Below, piece by piece: positions 17,458 to 25,907 of a stretch of DNA of 58,317 nucleotides. The translations under genes were made by a program, and so were the position numbers. Origin of the DNA: a virus. The first letter of the stretch is position 1. The number at the start of each line of letters is the position of its first letter. Location of the stretch: positions 1-58,317 of the IMG/VR virus record IMGVR_UViG_3300031774_000014. The stretch is one strand, 5' to 3'. Below the pieces are notes generated by a model, which had not been told where the DNA came from, did no database searches, and saw nothing but the letters and a program-made list of their open reading frames with translations.

Positions 17458-18222
17458 ATGAATAAAAAAGTAATCTATCAATTTAAAATCGCCAAAAGCG
17501 AAGAGGTTGAAAAGGAAGAGGTTTCTCAAGTAAAAAACAAAGAAACCGGTGAGGTGGAAAAAATCACCAAAACTAAAAAAGTCAAGCAAGATACTCCGTA
17601 TGACATTATCATACACGAGCCATCTCGCAGGCAAGTAGAGGATGCTGATATGGAATTCAGTATTGAAATGAGTAAGTGCATTAAAAAAGGCATACTTACA
17701 AAAGCTATGCTAGCTAAGAAATATAGCGATAGTGGGGGACTCTTAAGTGAAGAAGACTCCAACCGATTAATTCGTCTTTATCAAGAATTAAATGAAATTA
17801 ATAATTCCCTTGGTCGTCTTTTAGATAAAAAGCAAAAAAACGAAAAAGAAAAATCTAGAGAGGCCGAACTATCTAAATCTTTTGCTTCTACCAGGAAAGA
17901 GATTGTAGATCTTGAGACCGCATACCAGAATGTCTTTAATCATACGGCGGATACTAAAGCTCAAAATAAAGTTATTTTATGGTACCTGTTAAATCTCTCT
18001 CATTACCAGGCAGAGGGTGGAGAAGTTTTACCCTTATTTCCAGGTCAAAGCGCGGAAGAAAAAGAAGAGTCCTACTATGAAATGGACGAAGGTGGCAATG
18101 ATATTTTTGATCTATCGAGAGATAAGTTAATGACATTCATTAGTTTTTGGTACTTCAGTCAAAATCCAACTGAGAAAGAGTTCCAGGATCTAGAGTCAGA
18201 TATTGATTCAGGTAATTTGTGA
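17458..18222 (+). CDS. Probable tail assembly chaperone, first component
   Basis: A 254-residue, strongly charged helical protein. The N-terminal 70 residues are rich in K and E; the middle is coiled coil (LIRLYQELNEINNSLGRLLD); the C-terminus is acidic. Next to the tape-measure region, a pair of helical acidic proteins in tandem is the usual form of tail assembly chaperones. A good Shine-Dalgarno (AAGGAA) precedes the ATG. The gene ends in two consecutive in-frame stops (TGA TGA), after which the 328-residue gene continues in the same frame. The chaperone role is inferred. Confidence 0.5.
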   Translation: MNKKVIYQFKIAKSEEVEKEEVSQVKNKETGEVEKITKTKKVKQDTPYDIIIHEPSRRQVEDADMEFSIEMSKCIKKGILTKAMLAKKYSDSGGLLSEEDSNRLIRLYQELNEINNSLGRLLDKKQKNEKEKSREAELSKSFASTRKEIVDLETAYQNVFNHTADTKAQNKVILWYLLNLSHYQAEGGEVLPLFPGQSAEEKEESYYEMDEGGNDIFDLSRDKLMTFISFWYFSQNPTEKEFQDLESDIDSGNL

Positions 18223-18225
18223 TGA

Positions 18226-19212
18226 GTGGATTCCCGCAACTACAGAAAAATATTTAAAGAAATCTCTGAAGGGTTTTCTTCCTATTTTATAGGGGAAGAA
18301 AGAAGGTATATAAAGCATCAGTCATTTCATGATGTTGTAGATTTTGACGACATCTATGACATGCATCTAGAGAGAGCTCAAAAAAAAGGTCTACCTACTG
18401 AAGCGGAGATCTTTGAAGAGCTTAAAAAAGATGAAGTGTGGACCGAAAAAGATGATGCTGAAATAGAAAAGCAATCTTTTTATGTCGATAGCTTGATTAA
18501 GAATAAAAAGAATATATACCTCAAAAGTGCCCTTGATCAAATAAATAAACAGATAACTGAAGCTGAAGAGAAACTATCACGCATTCAGTCAAAAAAACAA
18601 GATCTCGTATCTAATAGTGCTGACAAGTATGCATTGAGTCGAGCGAATGATTTCTATATAGTCAATAGTTTTTACAAGGATAAGGGGTTGCAGGAAAAAC
18701 TGTACTCAGAAAAGGAATTTGAATATGCGTCCACGACGGAAGTCTCTAACCTTGTAGTGACATACAATGAGTTTCATAAGGCTTTCTCTGATAACAATAT
18801 AAAACATTTAGCAATACAAGATTTTTATAAATCCTATTATAGTTTCATAGAAAACTTAACTGATTTTTTTGGAAAACCCGTGGTTGAATTAACTAACTTC
18901 CAGCTAAACTTAACACTTTACACAAAGATATATAAAAATATATTTGAGCAGTATAGCGAAGATATACCTGAGAGAATTAAAAATGACCCAGACGGCTTAT
19001 TGGATTTCGCAAACTCATCGGAAAGTAGAGAGAAAATTAAGCAGGAAATATCTAAAGACTCTGGTGCATCTACTATTGTTGGGGCAACAAAAGAAGACAT
19101 GGATGAATTGGGGTTATCTCAACCAAAACAAGGGAGAACCCTAGAAGATTTAGCTAAAGAAAAAGGAGGTTCTCTCTCAATGAAAGATTTAATGAACCTT
19201 AGTGGGGCTTAG
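18226..19212 (+). CDS. Probable tail assembly chaperone, second component
   Basis: A 328-residue helical protein starting at GTG 18226 as (M)DSRNYRKIFKEISEG. It holds a KAGLPTE-like helix (AQKKGLPTEAEIFEELKKDE), a YLKSALDQINKQITEAEEKL coiled coil, and a C-terminus LEDLAKEKGGSLSMKDLMNL. The GTG follows the preceding gene after TGA TGA in the same reading frame. The nearby ATG at 18222 is out of frame and reaches a stop after 11 codons, so GTG is the best start. Its end overlaps the convergent 220-residue gene by 4 bp. A chaperone or tail-assembly role is inferred from context. Confidence 0.5.
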   Translation: MDSRNYRKIFKEISEGFSSYFIGEERRYIKHQSFHDVVDFDDIYDMHLERAQKKGLPTEAEIFEELKKDEVWTEKDDAEIEKQSFYVDSLIKNKKNIYLKSALDQINKQITEAEEKLSRIQSKKQDLVSNSADKYALSRANDFYIVNSFYKDKGLQEKLYSEKEFEYASTTEVSNLVVTYNEFHKAFSDNNIKHLAIQDFYKSYYSFIENLTDFFGKPVVELTNFQLNLTLYTKIYKNIFEQYSEDIPERIKNDPDGLLDFANSSESREKIKQEISKDSGASTIVGATKEDMDELGLSQPKQGRTLEDLAKEKGGSLSMKDLMNLSGA

Positions 19213-19871
19213 TTATATAAACCCATACCCGTAGGGCTAATTCCTGAAAGATCGACACCAGAAGGGCTAACTCCCGTCTCCGTTAGAAGATGTCCTGAAT
19301 AGGGTGTGTCAGCGTCTGTTTGGCATAATATATAATCTATATCCGGGGCATCTTGTCCCGCTACTTGCCTTGGCGTAGCTCCATACATATTATATGCATA
19401 TGCTAAGTCTTTAATTTTTTGTTCGGACTCTGAAGCTAAAGCCTTGAAGTTTTTACTTAAATCTAATTTGTTGGTAAATAATCCCGGAATCGCTGACACC
19501 GGTCTTTTTATCGTCGTGTCTCCTTCCCTAAGCTCCGTCCAGTTTGATTGTCCGCCTCCGTCTATTCCGGAAATTGTGCTATCATAACTGCCCCTTAATA
19601 TTTTCCTGGCTTGTTTTGTGTTGTAATCCCTCAGGTACATTTCTTCCAGTATAGAGGATTCCTCATCTCCTAGCCTTGGATAAGGGTTACCATCTACCCC
19701 GGTAAAGCAAAATTTTTGATTTAATATTATATTAAGCTCTCCAAGCTTTCCGCTTAAAGAGCCCGATATACTGAGTAATTCAGCCTGCTGTTCAGTAGGG
19801 TCTTCTATGAAGTCAAATTCATATTTTAATATACCACTAGCTAGCTCACCAATTTGATTAAATGAATGCAT
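19209..19871 (-). CDS. Head-tail connector-type protein (tentative)
   Basis: A 220-residue protein located between the capsid genes and the tail genes, where head-completion adaptors usually lie. It has helical stretches (EQQAELLSISGSLSGKLGEL, LDLSKNFKALASESEQKIKD) and a Gly/Asp-rich C-terminal tail. It is preceded by a GTGTA late motif. It converges with the chaperone gene, sharing 4 bp. No confident family match is visible. Confidence 0.45.
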   Translation of the reverse strand: MHSFNQIGELASGILKYEFDFIEDPTEQQAELLSISGSLSGKLGELNIILNQKFCFTGVDGNPYPRLGDEESSILEEMYLRDYNTKQARKILRGSYDSTISGIDGGGQSNWTELREGDTTIKRPVSAIPGLFTNKLDLSKNFKALASESEQKIKDLAYAYNMYGATPRQVAGQDAPDIDYILCQTDADTPYSGHLLTETGVSPSGVDLSGISPTGMGLYN

Positions 19872-19880
19872 GTAATTAAG

Positions 19881-19885
19881 TACAC
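19881..19885 (-). promoter_or_regulatory. Late-type GTGTA motif
   Basis: CGTGTACTTAATTAC lies immediately before the ATG at 19871. Confidence 0.4.
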
Positions 19886-19895
19886 GTGAAACAAA

Positions 19896-20294
19896 TTATT
19901 GATTTAAAATCTTTAGGATATCTTTTTCTTTTTGAGAGCCAGGTTCTACCATTGGCTTCGTAATTTGAATTGATTTTAATGCTCCCTGTGCTTGTTGCTT
20001 ATATGCTTTAATTAATTTAGACTTCAGTGTAACTTTTGTTCCTGATGGGAAGACCCCTGCACTTACTGCTAATTCTTGCATTTCAGTCAATTGCATGCTA
20101 GCTAAACTTGCCTCGAATTCTTCAATTGTATTAGCCCCAAAAGGATTTTTTTGCTTTCTGCCAATCATATGTTCTAGGCTCCTTGCATAACTAGCCTCTT
20201 CCTTTATGTGGTTTTTCCCATCACTGAATTCTTGTATTTTTTTAGATGTCTTCTTTGCGGGCTTTTTTGCATTTACATTTTTTTTATTTTTCAT
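19896..20294 (-). CDS. Basic protein with SAP/Rho-N-like helical motif
   Basis: A 132-residue protein with a Lys-rich N-terminus (NKKNVNAKKPAKKTSKK) and a central LTEMQELAVSAGVFPSGTKV-LKSKLIKAY segment. This resembles the helix-loop-helix of SAP/Rho-N DNA-binding domains. It follows the capsid gene after a terminator and has its own Shine-Dalgarno (AAGGAGAAAGG). A DNA-binding head or packaging-associated role is inferred. Confidence 0.5.
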   Translation of the reverse strand: MKNKKNVNAKKPAKKTSKKIQEFSDGKNHIKEEASYARSLEHMIGRKQKNPFGANTIEEFEASLASMQLTEMQELAVSAGVFPSGTKVTLKSKLIKAYKQQAQGALKSIQITKPMVEPGSQKEKDILKILNQ

Positions 20295-20347
20295 AATTTA
20301 CCTTTCTCCTTTAATCTATATATATATGATAATGTTTATAAACAAAA

Positions 20348-20369
20348 AATCCACCGCTATGGGTGGATT
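20348..20369 (-). terminator. Intrinsic terminator after the major capsid gene
   Basis: On the minus strand AATCCACC and GGTGGATT pair around a 6-base loop and run directly into TTTT. It lies about 30 bp after the capsid stop codon. Confidence 0.85.
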
Positions 20370-20397
20370 CTTTGAAGTCCTTTTAGAGACGCTCTTA

Positions 20398-21480
20398 TTA
20401 TAGAGTGATTCCTGTAAGAACTCTGTTGTCGAGAATCATACGACCCTCTTCCATGGAACCGTAGTATCCAATTTTTTGTTGACGAACGCTGTATTGGTCG
20501 TCAGCAAGAAGACTAAGCTCGGATCCGCTTTCTGCATCAAGAGCAATAGCACGGAACAAGGATTCACGGCCACGGTCAAGACCGATAACCAAATCGTTGT
20601 CAGTACGAGAGCTAAGTGCATTCCAGGTAGCAAGGAATTTTTGAGCGGTACCATTAGTAGTTCCAAGCTCATTGATTTCCATGATGCTAATTCCGTAGAA
20701 TTCAGGAATTCCTCCGTTACTGTAAATAGAGTTGCGCATTTCGTCGGTTGCTGGAATAGCAGTACCAGCTCCAAGTCCCGGCTCAGTATTAATTGGGTTG
20801 TAAGCCATAGCACGAAGACCTTCTACTGCCTCAGGAGACATAATCAAGTCGGTAACACCTTTAGAGCGTCCACCTTCTGGGGCTCCACCGGTCCATGCTG
20901 TGTTAATGCGCTTTGCAAGGGTCAATAACTTATTGAAATCGTCAAGGATTAAGTTACCTCCGCTTGCGGAAACTAAGTGGTCTTGTCCGTTAGTTTGAGC
21001 ATCAGCTAAAGATCCAAGGATCAAGTTTGCAGATGTATCTTCTTGGCGAAGCAAGATTTCTTGAGCAATACGTGTAAAAGTCTTTCCAATTACATCCATG
21101 CGGGATTTAGCAGCATAACGTTTGTCAAAGTCAACAGCACTATCAAGGCGATAGGTGTTAAACTTCATTTCAGAAACGGTAGGCGTTACAGTGTTGGTGG
21201 GTAACCCGCCAGGAACCGTGGTGCTGTAAACCTTAACATAGTCTGGAGCAGTTACATCATAGTAAAGGTCCAAGGGAATGCTAGGGCTATCCATCTCGTT
21301 GAATTGAAAGCTCGTGAAAAGATTGCTTAAAGTAGGAGCTTGGCCGATAACTTCGGACAATACTGGCCCGATGAATTCAGCTAATGCTTGCTGAGCCTCG
21401 TAAGCGACATCTCTGTTACGAGAGGCCATGGCTTTTACAAGTTCTACTTGTTCTTCTGTTCTCTTAAGTGTGATTTTCAT
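20398..21480 (-). CDS. Major capsid protein
   Basis: A 360-residue protein. It has a charged helical N-terminus, then a body typical of HK97-fold capsid proteins: an E-loop-type region, a long spine-like helix region (IGKTFTRIAQEILLRQEDTS) and a late beta-rich P/A-domain segment (DLIMSPEAVEGLRAMAYNPI, ISIMEINELGTTNGTAQKFL). It lies in the standard order portal, protease-scaffold, decoration, capsid. A Shine-Dalgarno (GAGAGGAC) precedes the ATG, and a strong terminator follows, consistent with high expression of a discrete message. Confidence 0.9.
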   Translation of the reverse strand: MKITLKRTEEQVELVKAMASRNRDVAYEAQQALAEFIGPVLSEVIGQAPTLSNLFTSFQFNEMDSPSIPLDLYYDVTAPDYVKVYSTTVPGGLPTNTVTPTVSEMKFNTYRLDSAVDFDKRYAAKSRMDVIGKTFTRIAQEILLRQEDTSANLILGSLADAQTNGQDHLVSASGGNLILDDFNKLLTLAKRINTAWTGGAPEGGRSKGVTDLIMSPEAVEGLRAMAYNPINTEPGLGAGTAIPATDEMRNSIYSNGGIPEFYGISIMEINELGTTNGTAQKFLATWNALSSRTDNDLVIGLDRGRESLFRAIALDAESGSELSLLADDQYSVRQQKIGYYGSMEEGRMILDNRVLTGITL

Positions 21481-21510
21481 GTTTTTTTGTGTCCTCTCTT
21501 GACTTACAGA

Positions 21511-22185
21511 TTAAAGATCAATTTTGATGATATAGTATGATCCAGTTGAACCATCTCCAGCAAAGTAGTCGGCGGATTGAGGATCGTAGACATCTCCACG
21601 GTTTCCTACTCCAAGGCATTTTCCAACAACTGTGTTTCCGCTGCCACCTTCTGCACGGAACTTTCCTCCGGCTCCCAATGCGACTAAATCTCCGACTGAA
21701 GGCTCGTTACCTGCAATGACTGCGCTTGCTGCAACCGTGATAATACCCTTAGTGAGTACTGGTACAACTTCGCCTGGAAGTACAGCTTGAAGCTCGAGTG
21801 CTTTTTGGCGATAGTAAAGAAGCTTTTCTCCATTTTCGTCGAATGCTAAAGTTTGATTCAAGGTAACACCAAGAACAATGTCGGTTCCGCTTGCTACTTC
21901 AAATTTTGGAGCGGCTTCAGGATTAACGTTACGCCCTACATGGGGGTAACCAGTTTCACCAAGATAAGCATTAAGCTCTGTAGATCCTTGGCCGTCACTT
22001 CCGTAACCGGCTGGTTCTCCAGCTGCCCAACTGCCATCAGTAACCTTTACTAAGGTACCTGCATCGTGAGCTCCTGAAGCTGCGTGAGTAAAGCCACTTA
22101 AAGTAGCACCACTTACGTCTAGTGAAAACAAATTCACTACGAAGTGTTCGTTGTATTGTCTGAATGGTAGTAGTCTATTAGCCAT
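21511..22185 (-). CDS. Capsid decoration-type protein
   Basis: A 224-residue, Gly/Ala-rich, beta-type protein starting MANRLLPFRQYNEHFVVNLF. It lies between the protease-scaffold and the capsid genes, the usual position of a head decoration or stabilising protein (compare gpD-type proteins). The segment VLTKGIITVAASAVIAGNEP followed by GDLVALGAGGKF resembles the small domain that such proteins share. Shine-Dalgarno AGAGGAC is present. Confidence 0.7.
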   Translation of the reverse strand: MANRLLPFRQYNEHFVVNLFSLDVSGATLSGFTHAASGAHDAGTLVKVTDGSWAAGEPAGYGSDGQGSTELNAYLGETGYPHVGRNVNPEAAPKFEVASGTDIVLGVTLNQTLAFDENGEKLLYYRQKALELQAVLPGEVVPVLTKGIITVAASAVIAGNEPSVGDLVALGAGGKFRAEGGSGNTVVGKCLGVGNRGDVYDPQSADYFAGDGSTGSYYIIKIDL

Positions 22186-22201
22186 TTTTTATGTCCTCTT
22201 T

Positions 22202-23794
22202 TTAGTATTGAATTTGTACACCGTCCTTAGAGAAAGATTTTTTAAACTTTTCCCTTAAAGAAATTTCTTCTTCGATTGACTCGCTATTATTATTCGCAAC
22301 AGCTTCTTCTTCGGTCTCTGCGGATTCGATAACTTCTTCTGCGGCTGCCTCTGTTTCTTCAGCGGTTTCTGCCTCAGCTTCGGTTTCGTTGGCGAGAGAT
22401 GCAAGACGTTTTTGAACCTCTTCCTCAATCTTTTCATTAAAAATCTTTTCTTGCTCTTCTTTGAAAGCTTTTGTCTTATGTTTCCATACTACATTTAATT
22501 TTTCTTTGTATTGAGCATAAGCCTCTTCGGATGAATCAAGTTCTTTAAGCTCTGAAGCTAAAAGGACTCTGTCTTCATCTTCTAGCAAAAATTCACTATC
22601 AAGTTCGGTCATTCTTTCGTTGAACCTCTCGGATTCTTGTTGTGCAGCCACTTCAGTTTTGATAGTAGCAAGCTCTTCGCTAACTTCAGAAAGCTTTACT
22701 TTCATATCTTCAAGATCTTGATCGGAAACCTCTTGAGCTTTAGCAAGCTCTTCTTTTTCCTTCTGAAGGTCTTCTTTTTCTTGCTGCCATTTTTCGCTCT
22801 TGTCGATAATAGCATCATGAAATACTTTAGTAATATTAGCAATAGCCTCTTCAGACAATTTCTTGGAAGAAGCTTGAGCCTCGAGTGTTTCGGTTACTTG
22901 ATTTAGAATTTCTTTGTCCATAATGTGCTTTAGTTTATGATTCTTGTTAATGATTACATTGCCTTTATGTAAATGGGAACTTTTTTCTTGTAAAAAATTA
23001 TTTTTTATTTTCAATACTTCTATCGATGCCTCAGTTTCTTTATCATCTTCGTTTTGCAACTCATCCTCTGTTAATAAAACCACCCCTTTGACATCAGCCG
23101 CAGGATTAGATGTAAAGCCTATACCGATTGGGTAAATGTCTCCAACTATTAACCTATGAACTTCTTCACCTTTGTCGGTTCTGCCATTTCCCCCATATGC
23201 TTTAAGGAATTTTGAATATTCGTCTCTTTGCTCTCTTGGGATGATTGTTGCCTCTTCTAAATTCTCACTGCCTACCGCAATAACATAATCGTTAAATCCA
23301 ATTTCCCAGCTTGCAGACACGGTTTGGTAAAGCTCGCTTTCCTTGTCTGTTGATTTTTCGACCAGTTCCGCAAACTCTGGGTTAACTGTTTTATACACTA
23401 CGGCAGAGAGAGCTATATTAAATGGCTTTGCAGTTAATGAAGCATCTTCGGTCGCCAAAACTTCGTTACTTCCATAAGATGACAATGATGCACCTACGAT
23501 ATGGCCCACTACCTTTTGCTTTTGATGTTCAATATTCGTAGGTTTATGAATAAAGTAATCCTTGATAGCTAATGCCGTGGCGGTATCTATTCCGTCGCCG
23601 TTTTTATTAAACCTATTAGCTACAGCCGCATTAAATGCAACCCCAACTAAGTCGATGTTTTTCTCGAAGTCAATATTGTCAGGGGCCAGCTCTTTCAGTG
23701 AATCAAGTGATGCAGAACTTATTAGTTGATCACTATCGTTATTTTGTACAGCTATACTCTCTTCAAAACTAGTTATATATTTATATGGAAGCAT
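22202..23794 (-). CDS. Prohead protease fused to scaffold
   Basis: A 530-residue fusion. The N-terminal part (about 40-240) has NIEHQKQKVVGHIVGA (H90, H98) and TVSASWEIGF (S160/S162), the histidine and serine expected of a herpes-assemblin-type prohead protease. The C-terminal part (about 290-530) is a highly charged coiled coil with an acidic Glu/Ala-rich tail, typical of scaffolds. M292 (DNA 22921) falls at the junction and could start a separate scaffold product, though no clear Shine-Dalgarno precedes it. The protein would guide prohead assembly and then cleave scaffold and capsid proteins. Confidence 0.8.
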   Translation of the reverse strand: MLPYKYITSFEESIAVQNNDSDQLISSASLDSLKELAPDNIDFEKNIDLVGVAFNAAVANRFNKNGDGIDTATALAIKDYFIHKPTNIEHQKQKVVGHIVGASLSSYGSNEVLATEDASLTAKPFNIALSAVVYKTVNPEFAELVEKSTDKESELYQTVSASWEIGFNDYVIAVGSENLEEATIIPREQRDEYSKFLKAYGGNGRTDKGEEVHRLIVGDIYPIGIGFTSNPAADVKGVVLLTEDELQNEDDKETEASIEVLKIKNNFLQEKSSHLHKGNVIINKNHKLKHIMDKEILNQVTETLEAQASSKKLSEEAIANITKVFHDAIIDKSEKWQQEKEDLQKEKEELAKAQEVSDQDLEDMKVKLSEVSEELATIKTEVAAQQESERFNERMTELDSEFLLEDEDRVLLASELKELDSSEEAYAQYKEKLNVVWKHKTKAFKEEQEKIFNEKIEEEVQKRLASLANETEAEAETAEETEAAAEEVIESAETEEEAVANNNSESIEEEISLREKFKKSFSKDGVQIQY

Positions 23795-23831
23795 AATATT
23801 TTTTTAAATTAAAAATGATACTTTATATAGA

Positions 23832-23836
23832 TACAC
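23832..23836 (-). promoter_or_regulatory. Late-type GTGTA motif before protease-scaffold
   Basis: AGTGTATCTATATAAAG lies 38 bp before the ATG at 23794, just inside the end of the portal gene's 3' region. Confidence 0.35.
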
Positions 23837-25846
23837 TTATTTTTTATTTTTTTTACTATGATACAGTATAGCCGCAGGATAAGATACTATTTTATGCTCT
23901 TCTCCAACCTCTAATACTTCAGGCATAATATTTAAATCTTCTATATTATTAAAATCTTTAATGCATTCGCTTGCCTTGCTTTTCCAGCAGTCCATATTGG
24001 AAGACATGACTATACTTTCAGAAAGACTCTCTATCATTGTTTTATGGTTTTTAGATAAACGCTTCTTGTCGTATGCTTTCTTGAGTTCAGATTCCATATG
24101 TTTACCCAAGTCTTCAATGGCATATATAACGGACTGTATGTCAGCTCTACTGTATGAATCTTCTTTTGCGAGTAAATTGTTTGTTTTTGTTTTTGTGCCA
24201 GCGGGTCTTCCTGTTTCTTGCTGGGTGGATTGTTGTGGCTGGCTTTGATCTAGCTCCTGACCTTCTGGTAAAATAGGCTGAGCGACACTCAGGGGGGTAT
24301 AAAAACCCTGCTCCCTTTGTTCTACGAATTTTTCTTGGGCAGACTTTAAGTCGGAAGGGTTTGGGTAAACGCCTTGCTTGAGGGCAGTCATTCCTTGCTC
24401 TGGGGTTATGATGCCCATCTCGATAAGTCTAGAAGTTACTCTATGCATTTGCACTTCATCTTTAATATCTATCTCCACAAACTTCGCCTTGGGGTAGTTC
24501 TTGAATCCCATGGCCTTGCAAACCTCTTTTATTTGTGGCTGTAAAATGTCATTAAGGAATGTGTTCCTTGCTTCTTTTAGCCTCTCGAGAAATATTTGAG
24601 CTTTAACTTGAGTGCTGGAGTAGTTTTCTTTACCCACGATAATATTCTGCAAACCCTCCTTGATGTCTTCGTTAACTATATCGTATTTATCGGATCCAAG
24701 AACTTTGTTTAGGTCAGGGATTACAAATTCCGCCTTTGTGGTATAGTCTGCTATTAATGCTCTACCTATGCTTTCATTTTGAAATAAATCCTGCATAGCC
24801 TTCAAGTTGTTTGGGTTTATTCCTCCTTTGTCAGGAGTATTACCCATTGTAACTAGTAATATAACATTTTCAATAGTTCGAGTAATTGCCTGGTCCACTT
24901 TCTTGAGTTCCATCTTCCAGTTTATATCATCAAGAACCGGAAACCCAAAGGGAGTAGCAAACGGCTCGTAGTCTTGTTTTTTGTAAAAAGAGAATATAAG
25001 TTTGGATGGATCTAGACTAATTAAAACTCCTTCTTGATTAAACTGGCTACCATTAATCGCTTTTTTAGCATCCTCAGGAAGGGCATCAAATACTTCTTGG
25101 TCGTAATCTGTCTGGGGGTGCTTAAGCTTTTGAATATCGTATTCGCTTAATATTTTCTTATAGACTCCGTCTTGAGCATCAAAAGATAATACCCTATCAG
25201 CTACAAAATCATAAGGGTTTAAGAATACATACTTAACTGGAATTTTCCTATTAGGCAATACTTCTTTTTCAGCAGCATATACTTTATTTAATTTTACTAA
25301 GTCTTCTGGAGTGAACTTAGCATTTAACTTATACATAAATACATTGCCAGACCTATAATATTCTCTAAAATACTGATCTTTAAGTTTCCATATTTCTATT
25401 CTATCCATCCATTTCTCTATAAAGTTTCTTGCTTTTTCAGACCCCCCTTCTAGGTATATGTCAGAATTTGAGAACTCAGACATTACATCGATAGCATTTC
25501 TAAAGATCGCTATATTCGCATAAGCCTTTTGGCATAGCAATATTGAGGATCGAGGGCTAATGTAATTCTTCTCATTACTGTAAGAAAGTGGACAGTCCTC
25601 TATATTCTTATATTTATTTTGTTTTTGATTTGTCGAAATATAGTTTCGTCTTGTTCTTGTTCCGTCTTCACACCCAGGCTGATTTACATTCCTGTTGCGA
25701 GATGCCTCTGCATAATATGCTTCCCCAGCACTTGAGGGTTTTACTTCTTCATCTTTTAATGGTAGGGAGTTCTGACTTTCTCCGGCCCCATTTGCAGTAT
25801 TAAAATTATTCCAATAATCCGATTTTTTTACATATTTTCTTGGCAT
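23837..25846 (-). CDS. Portal protein
   Basis: A 669-residue protein between the terminase and the protease-scaffold, the standard portal position. Residues about 100-500 contain a portal-like core (FREYYRSGNVFMYKLNAKFT, PVKYVFLNPYDFVADRVLSF) and a helical segment (LKKVDQAITRTIENVILLVT) consistent with the stem helices. The last ~120 residues form a charged helical extension. The dodecameric ring at one capsid vertex would act as the DNA entry channel and tail attachment site. A GTGTA motif precedes the ATG. Confidence 0.88.
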   Translation of the reverse strand: MPRKYVKKSDYWNNFNTANGAGESQNSLPLKDEEVKPSSAGEAYYAEASRNRNVNQPGCEDGTRTRRNYISTNQKQNKYKNIEDCPLSYSNEKNYISPRSSILLCQKAYANIAIFRNAIDVMSEFSNSDIYLEGGSEKARNFIEKWMDRIEIWKLKDQYFREYYRSGNVFMYKLNAKFTPEDLVKLNKVYAAEKEVLPNRKIPVKYVFLNPYDFVADRVLSFDAQDGVYKKILSEYDIQKLKHPQTDYDQEVFDALPEDAKKAINGSQFNQEGVLISLDPSKLIFSFYKKQDYEPFATPFGFPVLDDINWKMELKKVDQAITRTIENVILLVTMGNTPDKGGINPNNLKAMQDLFQNESIGRALIADYTTKAEFVIPDLNKVLGSDKYDIVNEDIKEGLQNIIVGKENYSSTQVKAQIFLERLKEARNTFLNDILQPQIKEVCKAMGFKNYPKAKFVEIDIKDEVQMHRVTSRLIEMGIITPEQGMTALKQGVYPNPSDLKSAQEKFVEQREQGFYTPLSVAQPILPEGQELDQSQPQQSTQQETGRPAGTKTKTNNLLAKEDSYSRADIQSVIYAIEDLGKHMESELKKAYDKKRLSKNHKTMIESLSESIVMSSNMDCWKSKASECIKDFNNIEDLNIMPEVLEVGEEHKIVSYPAAILYHSKKNKK

Positions 25847-25855
25847 ATTTAATAG

Positions 25856-25860
25856 TACAC
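25856..25860 (-). promoter_or_regulatory. Late-type GTGTA motif before portal
   Basis: GGTGTACTATTAAAT runs directly into the portal ATG. Confidence 0.45.
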
Positions 25861-25907
25861 CAAAGTTATTGAAAGTCTACTTTAAAGTTAAAAGTCGACT
25901 TTCTGTT

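Noticed and set aside
18220-18225. UGA recoding in this phage
   Set aside because: Double TGA suggested it, but TGA ends several other genes in sensible coupled ATGA overlaps, and no other gene needs TGA read through.
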